A program made the translations under genes and the position numbers. Below the pieces are notes generated by a model. It saw only the letters and a program-made list of their open reading frames with translations. It did not search any database and had not been told where the DNA came from. Below, one piece after another: positions 8,168 through 16,729 of a DNA stretch of 43,432 nucleotides. Source of the stretch: Rhodocyclaceae bacterium (lineage in GTDB: Bacteria; Pseudomonadota; Gammaproteobacteria; Burkholderiales; Rhodocyclaceae); the NCBI GenBank assembly GCA_020445805.1, contig JAGRFX010000005.1, positions 12,223 to 55,654 on the forward strand, given 5' to 3'. How positions within the stretch are numbered: the stretch's first letter is position 1; every line of letters starts with the position of its first letter.

Positions 8168-8772
8168 CGGGCGACCTCCGGGTCGACAAGGATCTTGTAG
8201 GAGACGGCGCCCCGAATGTCGCCCACCTGGTAGCCGACGGCCCGGTCGTGGGGATATTCGGCGGCCAGCTGGGCGCTCGTGGCGGCCGTCAGGCTGTCGG
8301 CGGAGCCATGGCAGTTGAGGCAGATGTCGGCGACCGGGATCGCCTTCATGTAGCGGTAGTACCAGCCCGCCGGTTCATGGACCAGCTCCGAGGCCTCGAT
8401 GCCGCCCGCCCCCTCGCCGGACGCCGCACGCCGGTCGAAATCGAGCAGTTGCCGCTGTTCCCAGGGATCCGGCGTGCCGAGTGCAGGGTTGCGGACCCGC
8501 AGCGACACACGCCGCACCTGCGCGCCGTAGCGCTTCGACACCGTCGACGAGACCTCGGGCGCGGAGTACTTGCAGACGACCACGGAGCGAAGCGTCCCGC
8601 TGAGGGCGAATTCCCGCTTGAGCTCGCCGCCGATCTGCTGCATCAACTGCTGGGTGGCTGTCCGGGCCGTGCTCTCGAGGGCGGCCACGTCGGCGGCACC
8701 CGCCCCTCCGGCGACCGCCAGGCAGGCGACGGCCACCAACAGATCTACCGCACGACGCACAGCCAGGGGCAT
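8164..8772 (-). CDS. Tll0287-like (DUF3365) periplasmic haem protein
   Basis: A 202-residue protein with a signal peptide (residues 1-26, cleavage near GAGA-AD). It belongs to the Tll0287-like/DUF3365 family: the signature here is the WYYRYMKAIPVADICLNCHG stretch, with a single c-haem motif CLNCH near residue 155. Family members are PAS-like haem domains, sometimes joined to kinases or chemoreceptors; this one is a free periplasmic form. It starts 21 bp after ccmI and overlaps the TlpA-like gene by 4 bp, so all three are translationally linked. As a free haem sensor or redox protein it could be a client of the ccm system or report periplasmic redox state; which is not decidable from sequence. 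Confidence 0.85.
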   Translation of the reverse strand: MPLAVRRAVDLLVAVACLAVAGGAGAADVAALESTARTATQQLMQQIGGELKREFALSGTLRSVVVCKYSAPEVSSTVSKRYGAQVRRVSLRVRNPALGTPDPWEQRQLLDFDRRAASGEGAGGIEASELVHEPAGWYYRYMKAIPVADICLNCHGSADSLTAATSAQLAAEYPHDRAVGYQVGDIRGAVSYKILVDPEVAR

Positions 8773-8793
8773 CCGGAATGCCTCCCTATCGGT

Positions 8794-10407
8794 TCAGTGG
8801 ACCTCCGTCGCGATGACGAGATCGAGGCCACGGGTATTGGACTTGACCGGGGCCGAAATGGCCTCGAAATCACCCGCCTGGGGGGTCGCGTTGCCCGACT
8901 TCGAGACGCGAGCGCCAACGACGACCTCCGGGAAGGAGGATAGCCGCATGTTGGGGGTCATCGCCATGGAATCGTCGAGCGTGAACTGCATGGGCAGGTC
9001 ACCGACCTGCTTGCGCAGGATGGCCAGGGGAATCCTGGGCCCCTGGGCAGCGCGGGCGAAGATATAGACCGTGTCGCCCGGCGAAACCTTGTCCGTGATC
9101 TCGGGCGACAGGGCGACCGTGCCGGACAGCCCGGCCACGGGCGCTGCGGCGGCGGTCGCGGCTGCGGCCGCTGGCGAGGTGCTGGCGGAGCCGCCCAGGA
9201 CCAGTTCGACGCCCTGTCCCGCCGTCGGATCGAGCGGGTCCGAGTAGATCTCCACGTCGCCGGCCTGGGGCATGGCGTTGCCGCTCTTGGAGATGCGGGC
9301 ACCGACAACCACCTGCGGGAAGCCGGACAGTCGCGCCGCGGGGGTCATCGCCATGGAATCGTCGAGTCTGAACTCGAAGGGCAGGTCCTTGACCTGCTTG
9401 CGCACGATCGCGAGCGGCATCCGCGGGCCGGATACGGCCCGCGCAAACACGAAGACCGTGTCGTCGGGCCCGGCCGAGGCGCGCACCGCCTCGGTCAGGT
9501 CGACCCGACCCGTGACAACGGCGGGCGCGGCGGCAGCGACGCTTCCGCCGGAGGCGACCAGCCGGTTGCGGGCTTCGGCGATCGAGCCGGCGACGGATCG
9601 GGCCGTCGGCGAATCGGGCTCGACCTGCGACGCGATGCGCTGCCAGTATTCGATGGCCTTGGCATAGTCGGCCCGCTCGAAGGCCGCCGTGCCGGCCAGG
9701 GCCAGGGCCTTGACGTTGCGGGCATCGAGCTCGAGGGCGCGCGCGATGATCGACTCGGGCTCGCCGCTCAGGGAGCGTCCCCGCGACATGGCGAGGGTGT
9801 CGGCGTAGTCGGCCAGCAGCTGCGCATCGGCCGGCAACAGGCGGGTCAGGGTGCGGAAGGCTTCGGCTGCCTTGTCATACTGGCCCAGGGCGTTGTAGGT
9901 GCGGGCCATCATGACCCAGCCCTCGGCGTCGTCGGGGTTCTCCTTGAGCCGGGCGGCCAGCTTGTCGACCATGGCCTGAACCTGTTCGGCCGTCAGCTCG
10001 TGGCCACCGTCCTGGGCCTCCCGGGCGGCGAGGGCCGCCGGATTGAGCGCTTCCGGGGTGCCCAGGTGGAGATAGAGCGGAATCGCGATGGCCGGGACGA
10101 ACAGGACCACGGCCGCCACCAGCCCGATCGGTGTGCGGGGGCCCTGGCGTGCGGCCGCGTCGGCCGTCGATTCCTCGAGAACGCGCTGTTCCAGCTCGGC
10201 CCATGCACGGGTGTACTGGGCCTCGTCGATCTCGCCGGAAGCGCGTTCGGCTTCGAGTTCGCGCAGCTGATCCCGAAGCACCACGATGTTGGCGGCCTGG
10301 TGGTCAGCGGTGGCCGTCGTCCGGATACGGCCACCCAGCAGCGGCGGCACGACGAAGAGCAACGCGCCTGCTATCAGCAGGGCGGATACAACCCAGAATG
10401 TGATCAT
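8794..10407 (-). CDS. ccmI: Cytochrome c maturation protein CcmI with duplicated C-terminal domain
   Basis: A 537-residue apocytochrome chaperone of System I. TM1 is at residues 4-24 and TM2 at about 95-115, with a cytoplasmic leucine-zipper-like loop containing the typical LRDQLRELEAERASGEI. TPR-like helices at about 140-275 would bind the C-terminal helix of apocytochromes. The periplasmic C-terminal CycH/CcmI domain is present twice: residues ~298-406 and ~427-533 share the motifs FAR, GPR, PLAI-RKQV, LDDSMAMTP and VVGAR-SKSGNA. Usual CcmI proteins are about 400 residues with one such domain, so the length is explained by this duplication. The start ATG overlaps the ccmH stop by 4 bp. Confidence 0.95.
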   Translation of the reverse strand: MITFWVVSALLIAGALLFVVPPLLGGRIRTTATADHQAANIVVLRDQLRELEAERASGEIDEAQYTRAWAELEQRVLEESTADAAARQGPRTPIGLVAAVVLFVPAIAIPLYLHLGTPEALNPAALAAREAQDGGHELTAEQVQAMVDKLAARLKENPDDAEGWVMMARTYNALGQYDKAAEAFRTLTRLLPADAQLLADYADTLAMSRGRSLSGEPESIIARALELDARNVKALALAGTAAFERADYAKAIEYWQRIASQVEPDSPTARSVAGSIAEARNRLVASGGSVAAAAPAVVTGRVDLTEAVRASAGPDDTVFVFARAVSGPRMPLAIVRKQVKDLPFEFRLDDSMAMTPAARLSGFPQVVVGARISKSGNAMPQAGDVEIYSDPLDPTAGQGVELVLGGSASTSPAAAAATAAAAPVAGLSGTVALSPEITDKVSPGDTVYIFARAAQGPRIPLAILRKQVGDLPMQFTLDDSMAMTPNMRLSSFPEVVVGARVSKSGNATPQAGDFEAISAPVKSNTRGLDLVIATEVH

Positions 10408-10880
10408 TTACGTTCCCCGCCCTGCGTCTGGCCGAGTAGTTCGAGGGCCTGACGGTGTTGCTCCTCGGTGAGTTGCGGGGCGCCAAGCTCCCGGGTGCGG
10501 CGCTTGAGCTTGTAGAAGAGGGCTCCCAGCCCGACCAGCAGCAGGATGCCGGGACCGAACCAGAGCAGCCAGGTCGATGACTTGACCTGGGGCTTGTACA
10601 GCACGAAATCCCCGTAGCGGGCGACCATGAAATCGATGATTTCCTGGTTGGTCTTGCCCGCGACCATCATTTCGCGGATCTCGTTCTTCAGATCGATGGC
10701 CAGCTCGGCGTGCGAATCGGCAATGGTCTGGTTCTGGCAGACCAGGCAGCGCAGGAGGTGGCCCAACTCGTTGACGCGTTCTTCCAGCACGGGATCGTCG
10801 GCGGCGGGGACCGCCTCGCCTGCGTGAACCATCAGTGAAGCCAGCGCCATTGCCAGCCCCATCACAAACTTACGAAGCAT
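10404..10880 (-). CDS. ccmH: Cytochrome c maturation protein CcmH
   Basis: A 158-residue thiol-redox protein with a signal peptide (residues 1-20), the diagnostic LRCLVCQNQTIADSHA motif (the two cysteines of LRCxxCQ) at about 42-57, a short three-helix bundle and one C-terminal TM (WLLWFGPGILLLVGLGALF). CcmH works with CcmG to reduce apocytochrome cysteines before haem ligation by CcmF. Length and motif order match the short CcmH/CycL form, with CcmI encoded separately. The gene overlaps ccmG by 11 bp upstream and ccmI by 4 bp downstream. Confidence 0.96.
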   Translation of the reverse strand: MLRKFVMGLAMALASLMVHAGEAVPAADDPVLEERVNELGHLLRCLVCQNQTIADSHAELAIDLKNEIREMMVAGKTNQEIIDFMVARYGDFVLYKPQVKSSTWLLWFGPGILLLVGLGALFYKLKRRTRELGAPQLTEEQHRQALELLGQTQGGERK

Positions 10881-11397
10881 TGAGTTCCCTCACCATGGGC
10901 AGCAGTTCCTTCTCCAGCGCCTCGCGCGTGATCGGGCCGATGTGCTTGTGGCGGATGACCCCCTGCTTGTCGATCAGGAAGGTCTCCGGTACGCCATAGA
11001 CGCCATATTCGATGCCGATGCGCCCGTCAGCGTCCATGATCGACGCCGTATACGGGTCGCCGTGTTCGCTGAGCCACTGCATGCCGGCGGCCCGCTCGTC
11101 CTTGTAGTTGAGGCCGTAGATGGGCACGACGCCCGTCTTGGCCAGCTCGACGAGCAGGGGGTGCTCCTGCCGGCACGAGACACACCAGGATGCCCAGACG
11201 TTGAGCAGCCAGACCTGACCCTTGAGATCGGACTGGGAGAGCTTCTGGTCCGGCGCATGCAGCACGGGCAGGGCGAAGGCCGGCGCCGGCTTGTCGATCA
11301 GCGGCGACGGCACCTCGCGCGGGTTCAGGTTGAGCCCGACGGCGAGAAAGCCGACCAGGGCCAGGAAGAGGGCCAGTGGCCAGATGAAACGCGTCAT
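10870..11397 (-). CDS. ccmG: Thiol:disulfide interchange protein CcmG/DsbE
   Basis: A 175-residue membrane-anchored thioredoxin. An N-terminal TM (residues 5-23) is followed by the CcmG-specific sequence PAFALPVLH, the active site WASWCVSCRQEHP (CVSC pair) and the GVYGVPETFLID cis-proline loop. It reduces the thiols of CcmH and apocytochrome in the periplasm. The active-site pair is CVSC, as in many proteobacterial CcmG proteins, whereas the TlpA-like protein at 7640 has CGPC. The gene lies 6 bp after ccmF and overlaps ccmH. Confidence 0.96.
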   Translation of the reverse strand: MTRFIWPLALFLALVGFLAVGLNLNPREVPSPLIDKPAPAFALPVLHAPDQKLSQSDLKGQVWLLNVWASWCVSCRQEHPLLVELAKTGVVPIYGLNYKDERAAGMQWLSEHGDPYTASIMDADGRIGIEYGVYGVPETFLIDKQGVIRHKHIGPITREALEKELLPMVRELNAS

Positions 11398-11403
11398 GGT
11401 CGG

Positions 11404-13413
11404 TCAGGCTCCTTGGCTGCCGGCAGCCGCCGGCCTCAGTCCCACGGCCCGATCGTCGGGCTTGGCCGCTTCGGCCTGCGCCGCGGCGTCGCGTGCGGCC
11501 AGCTTGCGGTAGCGGCGGTCCATCGCGGCGAGCAGGCCGCCGAGGGCCATCAGTACGCAGCCACCCCAGATCCAGACCACGAAGGGCTTGTGGAAGATGC
11601 GCACGATCCAGGTCTGCTCGTCGACGGCTTCGCCCAGCGAGACATAGAGGTCGTGCGTGATGTGCGTGTCGATGGCGGCTTCGGTCATCGGCATGCGCTG
11701 GACGCGATAGATGCGCTTTTCGGGGTGCAGCGTCGTGACCGGCTTGCCGTCCTTGGTGACCGACAGCGTGCCGCGTGCGGCGATGTAGTTGGGGCCGTCG
11801 ACCTCGCTGATGCCGTCGAAGCGATACACGTAGCCCGCCACATTGGTGGTGTCCCCGACCTTCATCTTGAGGTCAGCGGTGGTCTGCGATCCATTGACCA
11901 TGGCGACCCCGACGACGAAGACGGCCACACCCACGTGGGCCAGCTGCATGCCCCAGAAGGACATGGGGATTCCGCCGGATTTCCCGCGGGATGCCTTGAT
12001 CCGCTCGACAATGCCGAAGCCCGTGGCCACGAAGATCCAGAAGGCCAGCGACATGGACAGGACCATCATGGCGGTGAGCTTGTCGGCCGCCACCGGCGCT
12101 GCCACGCCGAGCACGATGGCCATCACCAGCGCCAGGGTGAGCTTGCGCGCCAGCGGACCGAGCTCCTGCTGTTTCCAGCGGGTCACGGGGCCGACGGCCA
12201 TCAGGAACAGGATCGGCACCATCAGCGGCACGAAGACCGAGTCGAAGTAGGGCGGGCCCACGGAAATCTTGCCCAGCCCGAGGGCGTCGAGGAACAGCGG
12301 ATACAGCGTGCCCAGCAGCACCGAGCCGGCGGCCACGCTGAGGAGCACGTTGTTGGTCAGCAGCAGGGACTCGCGCGACAGCAGGCCGAAGCTGCCACCC
12401 AGGCCCACTTTCGGGGCGCGCCAGGCGAACAGGGCCAGCGAGCTGCCGATCACGAGCACTAGCAGGGCCAGGATGAACACGCCGCGCCGCGGGTCGGTGG
12501 CGAAGGCATGAACGGAGGTCAGGACGCCCGAGCGGACGAGGAAGGTGCCGAGCAGCGAGAGCGAGAAGGCGGCGATCGCCAGCAGGACGGTCCAGCTCTT
12601 GAAGCTGCCGCGTTTTTCGGTCACCGCCAGGGAGTGGATCAGGGCCGTGCCGACCAGCCAGGGCATGAACGAGGCGTTCTCGACGGGATCCCAGAACCAC
12701 CAGCCGCCCCAGCCGAGTTCGTAGTAGGCCCACCAGCTGCCGATGGCGATGCCCAGGGTCAGGAAGATCCAGGCCACCGTCGTCCAGGGCCGTGACCACC
12801 GGGCCCAGGCGGCATCCATGCGGCCACCCAGCAGGGCGGCGATCGAGAATGCAAAGGCGACCGAAAAGCCGACGTAGCCCATGTAGAGCATCGGCGGGTG
12901 GATCACCATGCCCGGATCCTGCAGGAGCGGGTTCAGGTCGCGCCCGTCGGCGGCGGCCGGCAGGATGCGTTCGAAGGGGTTGGAGGTCAACAGCATGAAG
13001 AGCAGGAAGCCGCAGGCGACGAGGCCCATGACGCCGAGCACGCGCGCCACCATGTCTTCGGGCAGGTGCTTGCTGAAGACCGTCACGGCGAGGGTCCAAC
13101 AGGACAGCATCAGGGTCCATAGCAGCAGCGAGCCCTCGTGGCTGCCCCAGCTGGCCGCGAACTTGTAGGCAAGCGGCAGCGAGCTGTTGGAGTTGGAGGC
13201 CACGTTGACGACCGAGAAGTCGTCGCCCAGGAAAGACCAGGCCAGGCAGCCGTAGGCCATCACCATGAAGACGAAGAAGCCCTGGCCGGCCGGTCGGGCG
13301 ACGGACATCAGGATCGCGTTGCCGCGGGCCGCTCCGACAATGGGAAGGGTGCCCAGGACCAGCGAGATCACCAGGGCGATGATCAGTGCGAAGTGTCCGA
13401 GTTCAGGGACCAT
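11404..13413 (-). CDS. ccmF: Haem lyase subunit CcmF
   Basis: A 669-residue polytopic membrane protein, normal length for CcmF. It carries the tryptophan-rich haem-binding WWD domain (GWGGWWFWDPVENASFMPWL) around residue 230, conserved histidines around it, and a large periplasmic loop near the C-terminus followed by a final TM (FVVWIWGGCVLMALGGLLAAM). It ligates haem delivered by CcmE to the CXXCH cysteines of apocytochromes. The ATG at 13413 is chosen over a 33-codon upstream extension because the extension is basic and not family-like. There is a 283-bp gap to ccmD upstream, in which I see no gene and no clear terminator. ccmE, normally just upstream, is absent here and lies at 42473 instead. 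Confidence 0.96.
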   Translation of the reverse strand: MVPELGHFALIIALVISLVLGTLPIVGAARGNAILMSVARPAGQGFFVFMVMAYGCLAWSFLGDDFSVVNVASNSNSSLPLAYKFAASWGSHEGSLLLWTLMLSCWTLAVTVFSKHLPEDMVARVLGVMGLVACGFLLFMLLTSNPFERILPAAADGRDLNPLLQDPGMVIHPPMLYMGYVGFSVAFAFSIAALLGGRMDAAWARWSRPWTTVAWIFLTLGIAIGSWWAYYELGWGGWWFWDPVENASFMPWLVGTALIHSLAVTEKRGSFKSWTVLLAIAAFSLSLLGTFLVRSGVLTSVHAFATDPRRGVFILALLVLVIGSSLALFAWRAPKVGLGGSFGLLSRESLLLTNNVLLSVAAGSVLLGTLYPLFLDALGLGKISVGPPYFDSVFVPLMVPILFLMAVGPVTRWKQQELGPLARKLTLALVMAIVLGVAAPVAADKLTAMMVLSMSLAFWIFVATGFGIVERIKASRGKSGGIPMSFWGMQLAHVGVAVFVVGVAMVNGSQTTADLKMKVGDTTNVAGYVYRFDGISEVDGPNYIAARGTLSVTKDGKPVTTLHPEKRIYRVQRMPMTEAAIDTHITHDLYVSLGEAVDEQTWIVRIFHKPFVVWIWGGCVLMALGGLLAAMDRRYRKLAARDAAAQAEAAKPDDRAVGLRPAAAGSQGA

Positions 13414-13696
13414 CAGTGGATTCTCCAGTTGCCGTTCGGCCGTCGATTCGTTGCGGCGCGGGGACCCCCGGGCGACACGACGACGTCTTGCGAGCAGTGC
13501 ACCGGGGTGCATTGCGCGTAACCCGAAAGTTTACCCTGTCTTGCCTGGGAGCGTCTTACGAGCGCCTGCCTTTTATGGGGCCGGGCGGTACCGGCGTCGA
13601 CGGGGCGGGTGTGCCGCGCACGCGGGTTGAACGCGCGCGGTCGGGTGGACACGGATTCGCAGGCCGGGTTCCGGCCGCGGAACTGCGGTATGGCCG

Positions 13697-13891
13697 TCAC
13701 TTGCGCTGGGGCGCCTCGCGGCGACGATGGAGGCGGGTGAGCCTGCCCAGGTGTTCGAGGATGGATTTGCGCTTGACGAGCAGGATCACCACTTCCGTGA
13801 CGACCACGGCCAGGGTGACGGCATAGGCCCCCCACACGTAGAGGCCGTGTCCGCCCATGGCCCAGAAATCCTGCCAGCTATTCCAGTGCAT
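13697..13891 (-). CDS. ccmD: CcmD (first copy)
   Basis: A 64-residue single-TM protein with the family signature W-x-x-F-W-A-M-G-G-H-G-x-Y-V-W-x-A-Y at residues 5-22, a TM at about 20-39 and a basic C-terminal tail. CcmD stabilises the CcmABC-CcmE complex and helps release haem-loaded CcmE. It overlaps the end of ccmC by 14 bp, the usual arrangement. A second ccmD is at 42916-43113, with only moderate similarity, so this is not a recent exact duplication. Confidence 0.93.
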   Translation of the reverse strand: MHWNSWQDFWAMGGHGLYVWGAYAVTLAVVVTEVVILLVKRKSILEHLGRLTRLHRRREAPQRK

Positions 13892-14663
13892 CGGAATCCC
13901 GCAGGTGGGTGGCCCATGGGCTGCGGCGCTCGCGTTCGAGGATGGTGGACTGGGCGCGCAGCAGGGTCGCGGCGGTGGCGTAGGCGATGCAGGCCAGGGT
14001 CAGCAGCCCCGTGCCGGCGATGGCGATTGCGGTGCTCGCCGCGGGCACGTTGAGGGCGATCCCGGTGCTTTGATGCAGCGTGTTCCACCACTGGACCGAA
14101 AAATAGACGACCGGCACATTGACGACCCCGACGAGCGAGAGAATTGCGGTGCTGCGGTCCGCCCGCCGGATGTCCTCGATGGCCATCTGGGTCGCAATGA
14201 TGGCGAGGTAGAGCAGGAAAAGCAGCAGTGCCGATGTGAGCCGTGCGTCCCACGCCCACCATGAGCCCCAGGTCGGGCGCCCCCACAGGGCGCCGGTCCA
14301 CAGGGTGACAAAGGCAAAGGTGGCGCCGGTCGGCGCCAGCGCGCTGGCCAGGATCGGTGCCAGGCGATGCCGCATGGCCAGCGTGGCCGCCGAGAGAGCG
14401 GCCATGACAACGAAGATCGCAAGCGACATCCACGCCGCCGGCACGTGAATGAACACGATCCGGAACGCATCGCCCTGGTCCTGGGCCGGCGGTGCCACGA
14501 TGAGACCCAGGTGCAGCCCCGCCAGGGCGAGGACCAGCGCGATGACGGCAAACCAGGGGACGAGTCGTCGCGCCGGCTCGAAGAGATCCCGCGGGCGAAG
14601 GGCGCGCCACAGCCCCGACGTGCCGAAGGCCGTCGGATGAAGCACACGGGTCTGGGGATGCAT
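13878..14663 (-). CDS. ccmC: Haem exporter protein CcmC (first copy)
   Basis: A 261-residue, six-TM protein with the WWD haem-handling motif (TWGSWWAWDARLTSALLLF) and flanking motifs IVFIHVPAAWMS and YFSVQWWNTLHQ that are typical of CcmC. It loads haem onto CcmE. The reading frame is open for another 99 codons upstream, but the extension is arginine/proline-rich and not family-like; the ATG at 14663 fits the family. The gene is followed by ccmD with a 14-bp overlap. No ccmA, ccmB or ccmE adjoins it, while a second ccmC sits at the right edge of the window. A sigma-54 promoter candidate lies just upstream at 14704-14719. Confidence 0.93.
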   Translation of the reverse strand: MHPQTRVLHPTAFGTSGLWRALRPRDLFEPARRLVPWFAVIALVLALAGLHLGLIVAPPAQDQGDAFRIVFIHVPAAWMSLAIFVVMAALSAATLAMRHRLAPILASALAPTGATFAFVTLWTGALWGRPTWGSWWAWDARLTSALLLFLLYLAIIATQMAIEDIRRADRSTAILSLVGVVNVPVVYFSVQWWNTLHQSTGIALNVPAASTAIAIAGTGLLTLACIAYATAATLLRAQSTILERERRSPWATHLRDSDALE

Positions 14664-14703
14664 CAACACGCCTGGATCGCTATGAGACCGGATGGCGCAC
14701 AAA

Positions 14704-14719
14704 AGCAAACGGCATGCCG
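14704..14719 (-). promoter_or_regulatory. Candidate sigma-54 promoter upstream of ccmC
   Basis: The minus strand reads CGGCATGCCGTTTGCT, with the invariant GG and GC spaced by 10 bases and 10 of 12 informative matches to TGGCACR-N4-TTGCW. The predicted start is near 14692, giving a short leader of about 30 bases before the ccmC ATG. It is in the 106-bp gap between the TPR gene and ccmC. If real, it would put ccmCD and possibly ccmFGHI under the same control as the cytochrome genes. Confidence 0.5.
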
Positions 14720-14769
14720 ACTCTCGACAGGGCTGAAAGCGCGCTCCGATGCGGCTCTTGGGCGGAGGC

Positions 14770-15420
14770 TCAGCGATCGGGCGCGGGCGTTTCCCGAGGT
14801 TGGGAATCCGGGGGCGTCGAATCCGGGGAAGGTGCGCCAGCTGCGGTAGGCGGTGGGCGCACCCGGGACAGGGCTTCCTGCCATTCCCACAGGGCTGCCT
14901 GGGCCTTCTGGCGGTAGGGGTCGTCGCGGGCCCCACGGTGGAGGTAGGTCTGCATGGCACCGATGGCGCCGGGCAGGTCCGACTGGGCTTCGAGCGATAC
15001 GGCCAGGCCGTAGTAGGCGTTGGCCTGCTCGGGGTTGAGTTCGATGGCGGTCGCGAAGAAGTCGTGGGCGGCAGACCACTGCTGGAGCCCGATCAGGGCG
15101 AAGCCCATATTGACGTGTGCGTCCGGCAGCCTGGGCGCCAGTTGCAGGACCCGATGGAACGCCTTCGCGGCATCGTCGTATCGCCGCGCGTGAAGCATCA
15201 GCACCCCCTGGTTGAAGCGCTGGTCGATCTCGCTGCGCCGCTGCATCTCGACGTGGCCGCGGGTGCGCAGGGAGCTCACGGTATCCACGATGTCGTCGTA
15301 GCGGGCGATCAGCAGGCCGCCGACGAGGACACCGGCAATGGTCAGGCCGATGGCCCGGGGGCGGGCATCGGTGCGTGCCCTAGCGGACAGCCGGGTCGTG
15401 GAGTCTGCGGCTTTGGACAT
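14770..15420 (-). CDS. Membrane-anchored TPR protein
   Basis: A 216-residue protein with one N-terminal TM (residues ~24-42) and three or so TPR units between residues 65 and 175 (NQGVLMLHARRYDDAAKAF, NMGFALIGLQQWSAAHDFF, AYYGLAVSLEAQSDLPGAI), ending in a Pro-rich tail. The first 41 bp overlap the end of the haem-copper-like gene upstream. It resembles NrfG/CcmI-type TPR proteins that hold apocytochromes for haem attachment, and its place directly after ResB, CcsA and the haem-copper-like gene supports a chaperone role in cytochrome biogenesis; this remains inference. Confidence 0.82.
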   Translation of the reverse strand: MSKAADSTTRLSARARTDARPRAIGLTIAGVLVGGLLIARYDDIVDTVSSLRTRGHVEMQRRSEIDQRFNQGVLMLHARRYDDAAKAFHRVLQLAPRLPDAHVNMGFALIGLQQWSAAHDFFATAIELNPEQANAYYGLAVSLEAQSDLPGAIGAMQTYLHRGARDDPYRQKAQAALWEWQEALSRVRPPPTAAGAPSPDSTPPDSQPRETPAPDR

Positions 15421-16729
15421 GGGGCCAGAGGCGGGAGAGGATCAGGTAGGAAAACAGGATGATGCCGACGGTGGCCAGCAGCCCCCCGATGCCGAGCAGA
15501 ATGCGCGAGAAGGTCTCGACATTCCAGAACAGGCCCAGTTCCCCGGGGGTCTTGCGGGGAGCGCCCATCAGACCCGCGCCGGCAAGGCCCAGCATCATGA
15601 GGAGAATGCCGTATCCATAACAGCCCAGCTGAAGCCGTATCCAGCGGGGTGTCGGTGCGCTCACGCCGAGCCGGGGCAGGATCAGCAGCGCCATCGCCAT
15701 GAAGGCCAGCGTGACGGAGCCGATCGTGCCATGGTAATGGGCGGTGACCAGCGTCGTCTGGCCGTTGATGAGAATCCCCAGGGCAATCCCCACGGCGAGC
15801 AGCAGGATGGAGAGCCGCAATCCGGGACGCGATCTGGCCGTTCCTCGTTTGCCGAACAGCAGGGCGAGCAAAAGCAGGGGCGCCGGCCAGGATGCCCATT
15901 GCATCAGGCGCGTATAGCCGCGCAGGTAGTCGTCGCTGTCGGGGGACCGCAGCAGGCCCATGGCGAGGCCCGCCAGGATCGGAAGGAAGGCCAGCACATA
16001 GGCCAGGGCGATCCTGCGGGGGGGCAGCTGGAGCGACTGGGCCGGCGTCAGCGCCACCCAGCAGACCATCATCAGGATCACCAGCACGAACTGCCAGGTA
16101 TGGCCGGCGCCCCAGAACAGCAATTCGAAGTAGGCGTGGCCCTCGTGAGCGGCCGGAATGCGCGCTGCGGCAAGCGCAAGGATGATCGCGCAGGCCACGA
16201 AGCCTGCGGCCGCCAGCCACAGTCCCAGGGCCTGGGCGTCCCGGTGTCCCGCGACGCGGCCAAAGGGCAGCCGGAACAGGGCCAGCACGGACACGCCGAG
16301 GACGGATGCCCCGAAGACCGAGAGTCCACTGAGGAAGGTCGGCGAGTCGATCACCGGCAGATAGTTGCTCATCAGGGGCTGGGGCTGGCCGACCGCGATC
16401 GACAGGGTGATCCCCAGCGCGCCCAGGGCCGCCACGCTCAGCAGCAGCCCGTCGAACTGCGACGGGCTCGGTCGCTGGTGCAGTGACCACAAGGTGGCCG
16501 CGAAGGCCATGAACCACACCCCCTGGGAGAGATTGACGTGGAGCGTCAGCGCGACCTTGTAGAACTCCGCACCGGGAAAGAGCTGTCCGATCGCGGGCAC
16601 CCGGGCCAGGGCGATCAGGATCGCAAACAGGCCGGAAACGGCGACGGCGGAGGCGGCGAAGGCCAGCCAGCGGACGGTCATCGCAGGCACCTCTGCCGAA
16701 GGAGGAGAGCGCAGGGTGGTCGGCGTCAT
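15380..16729 (-). CDS. Haem-copper-oxidase subunit I-like membrane protein lacking the CuB His pair
   Basis: A 449-residue protein with about 12 predicted TMs and a subunit I-like histidine layout. H64 is in LTLHVNLSQGVWF (helix II, low-spin haem ligand), H210 in WGAGHTWQF (helix VI) and H331/H333 in TAHYHGTIG (helix X). The adjacent His-His pair that completes the CuB site in helix VII is not found; the corresponding region reads LMQWASWP (276-282). It therefore probably binds haem but lacks a normal CuB or FeB centre, so it is unlikely to be a terminal oxidase or a standard NO reductase. The start ATG overlaps the ccsA stop (ATGA); an internal ATG at 16681 is possible. Encoded after ResB/CcsA and cytochromes, it may act in quinone-side electron transfer or haem handling. 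Confidence 0.78.
   Translation of the reverse strand: MTPTTLRSPPSAEVPAMTVRWLAFAASAVAVSGLFAILIALARVPAIGQLFPGAEFYKVALTLHVNLSQGVWFMAFAATLWSLHQRPSPSQFDGLLLSVAALGALGITLSIAVGQPQPLMSNYLPVIDSPTFLSGLSVFGASVLGVSVLALFRLPFGRVAGHRDAQALGLWLAAAGFVACAIILALAAARIPAAHEGHAYFELLFWGAGHTWQFVLVILMMVCWVALTPAQSLQLPPRRIALAYVLAFLPILAGLAMGLLRSPDSDDYLRGYTRLMQWASWPAPLLLLALLFGKRGTARSRPGLRLSILLLAVGIALGILINGQTTLVTAHYHGTIGSVTLAFMAMALLILPRLGVSAPTPRWIRLQLGCYGYGILLMMLGLAGAGLMGAPRKTPGELGLFWNVETFSRILLGIGGLLATVGIILFSYLILSRLWPHVQSRRLHDPAVR

Noticed and set aside
13469-13487. GG-N10-GC element upstream of ccmF
   Set aside because: The minus strand has correct spacing but only about 8 of 12 matches, and the -12 half is TCGC rather than TTGC. 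Too weak to call in GC-rich DNA.
15380-16729. Calling this gene a cbb3-type terminal oxidase subunit I
   Set aside because: The His pair for CuB is absent and no ccoO or ccoP subunit genes adjoin it; only the haem-ligand histidines are kept.
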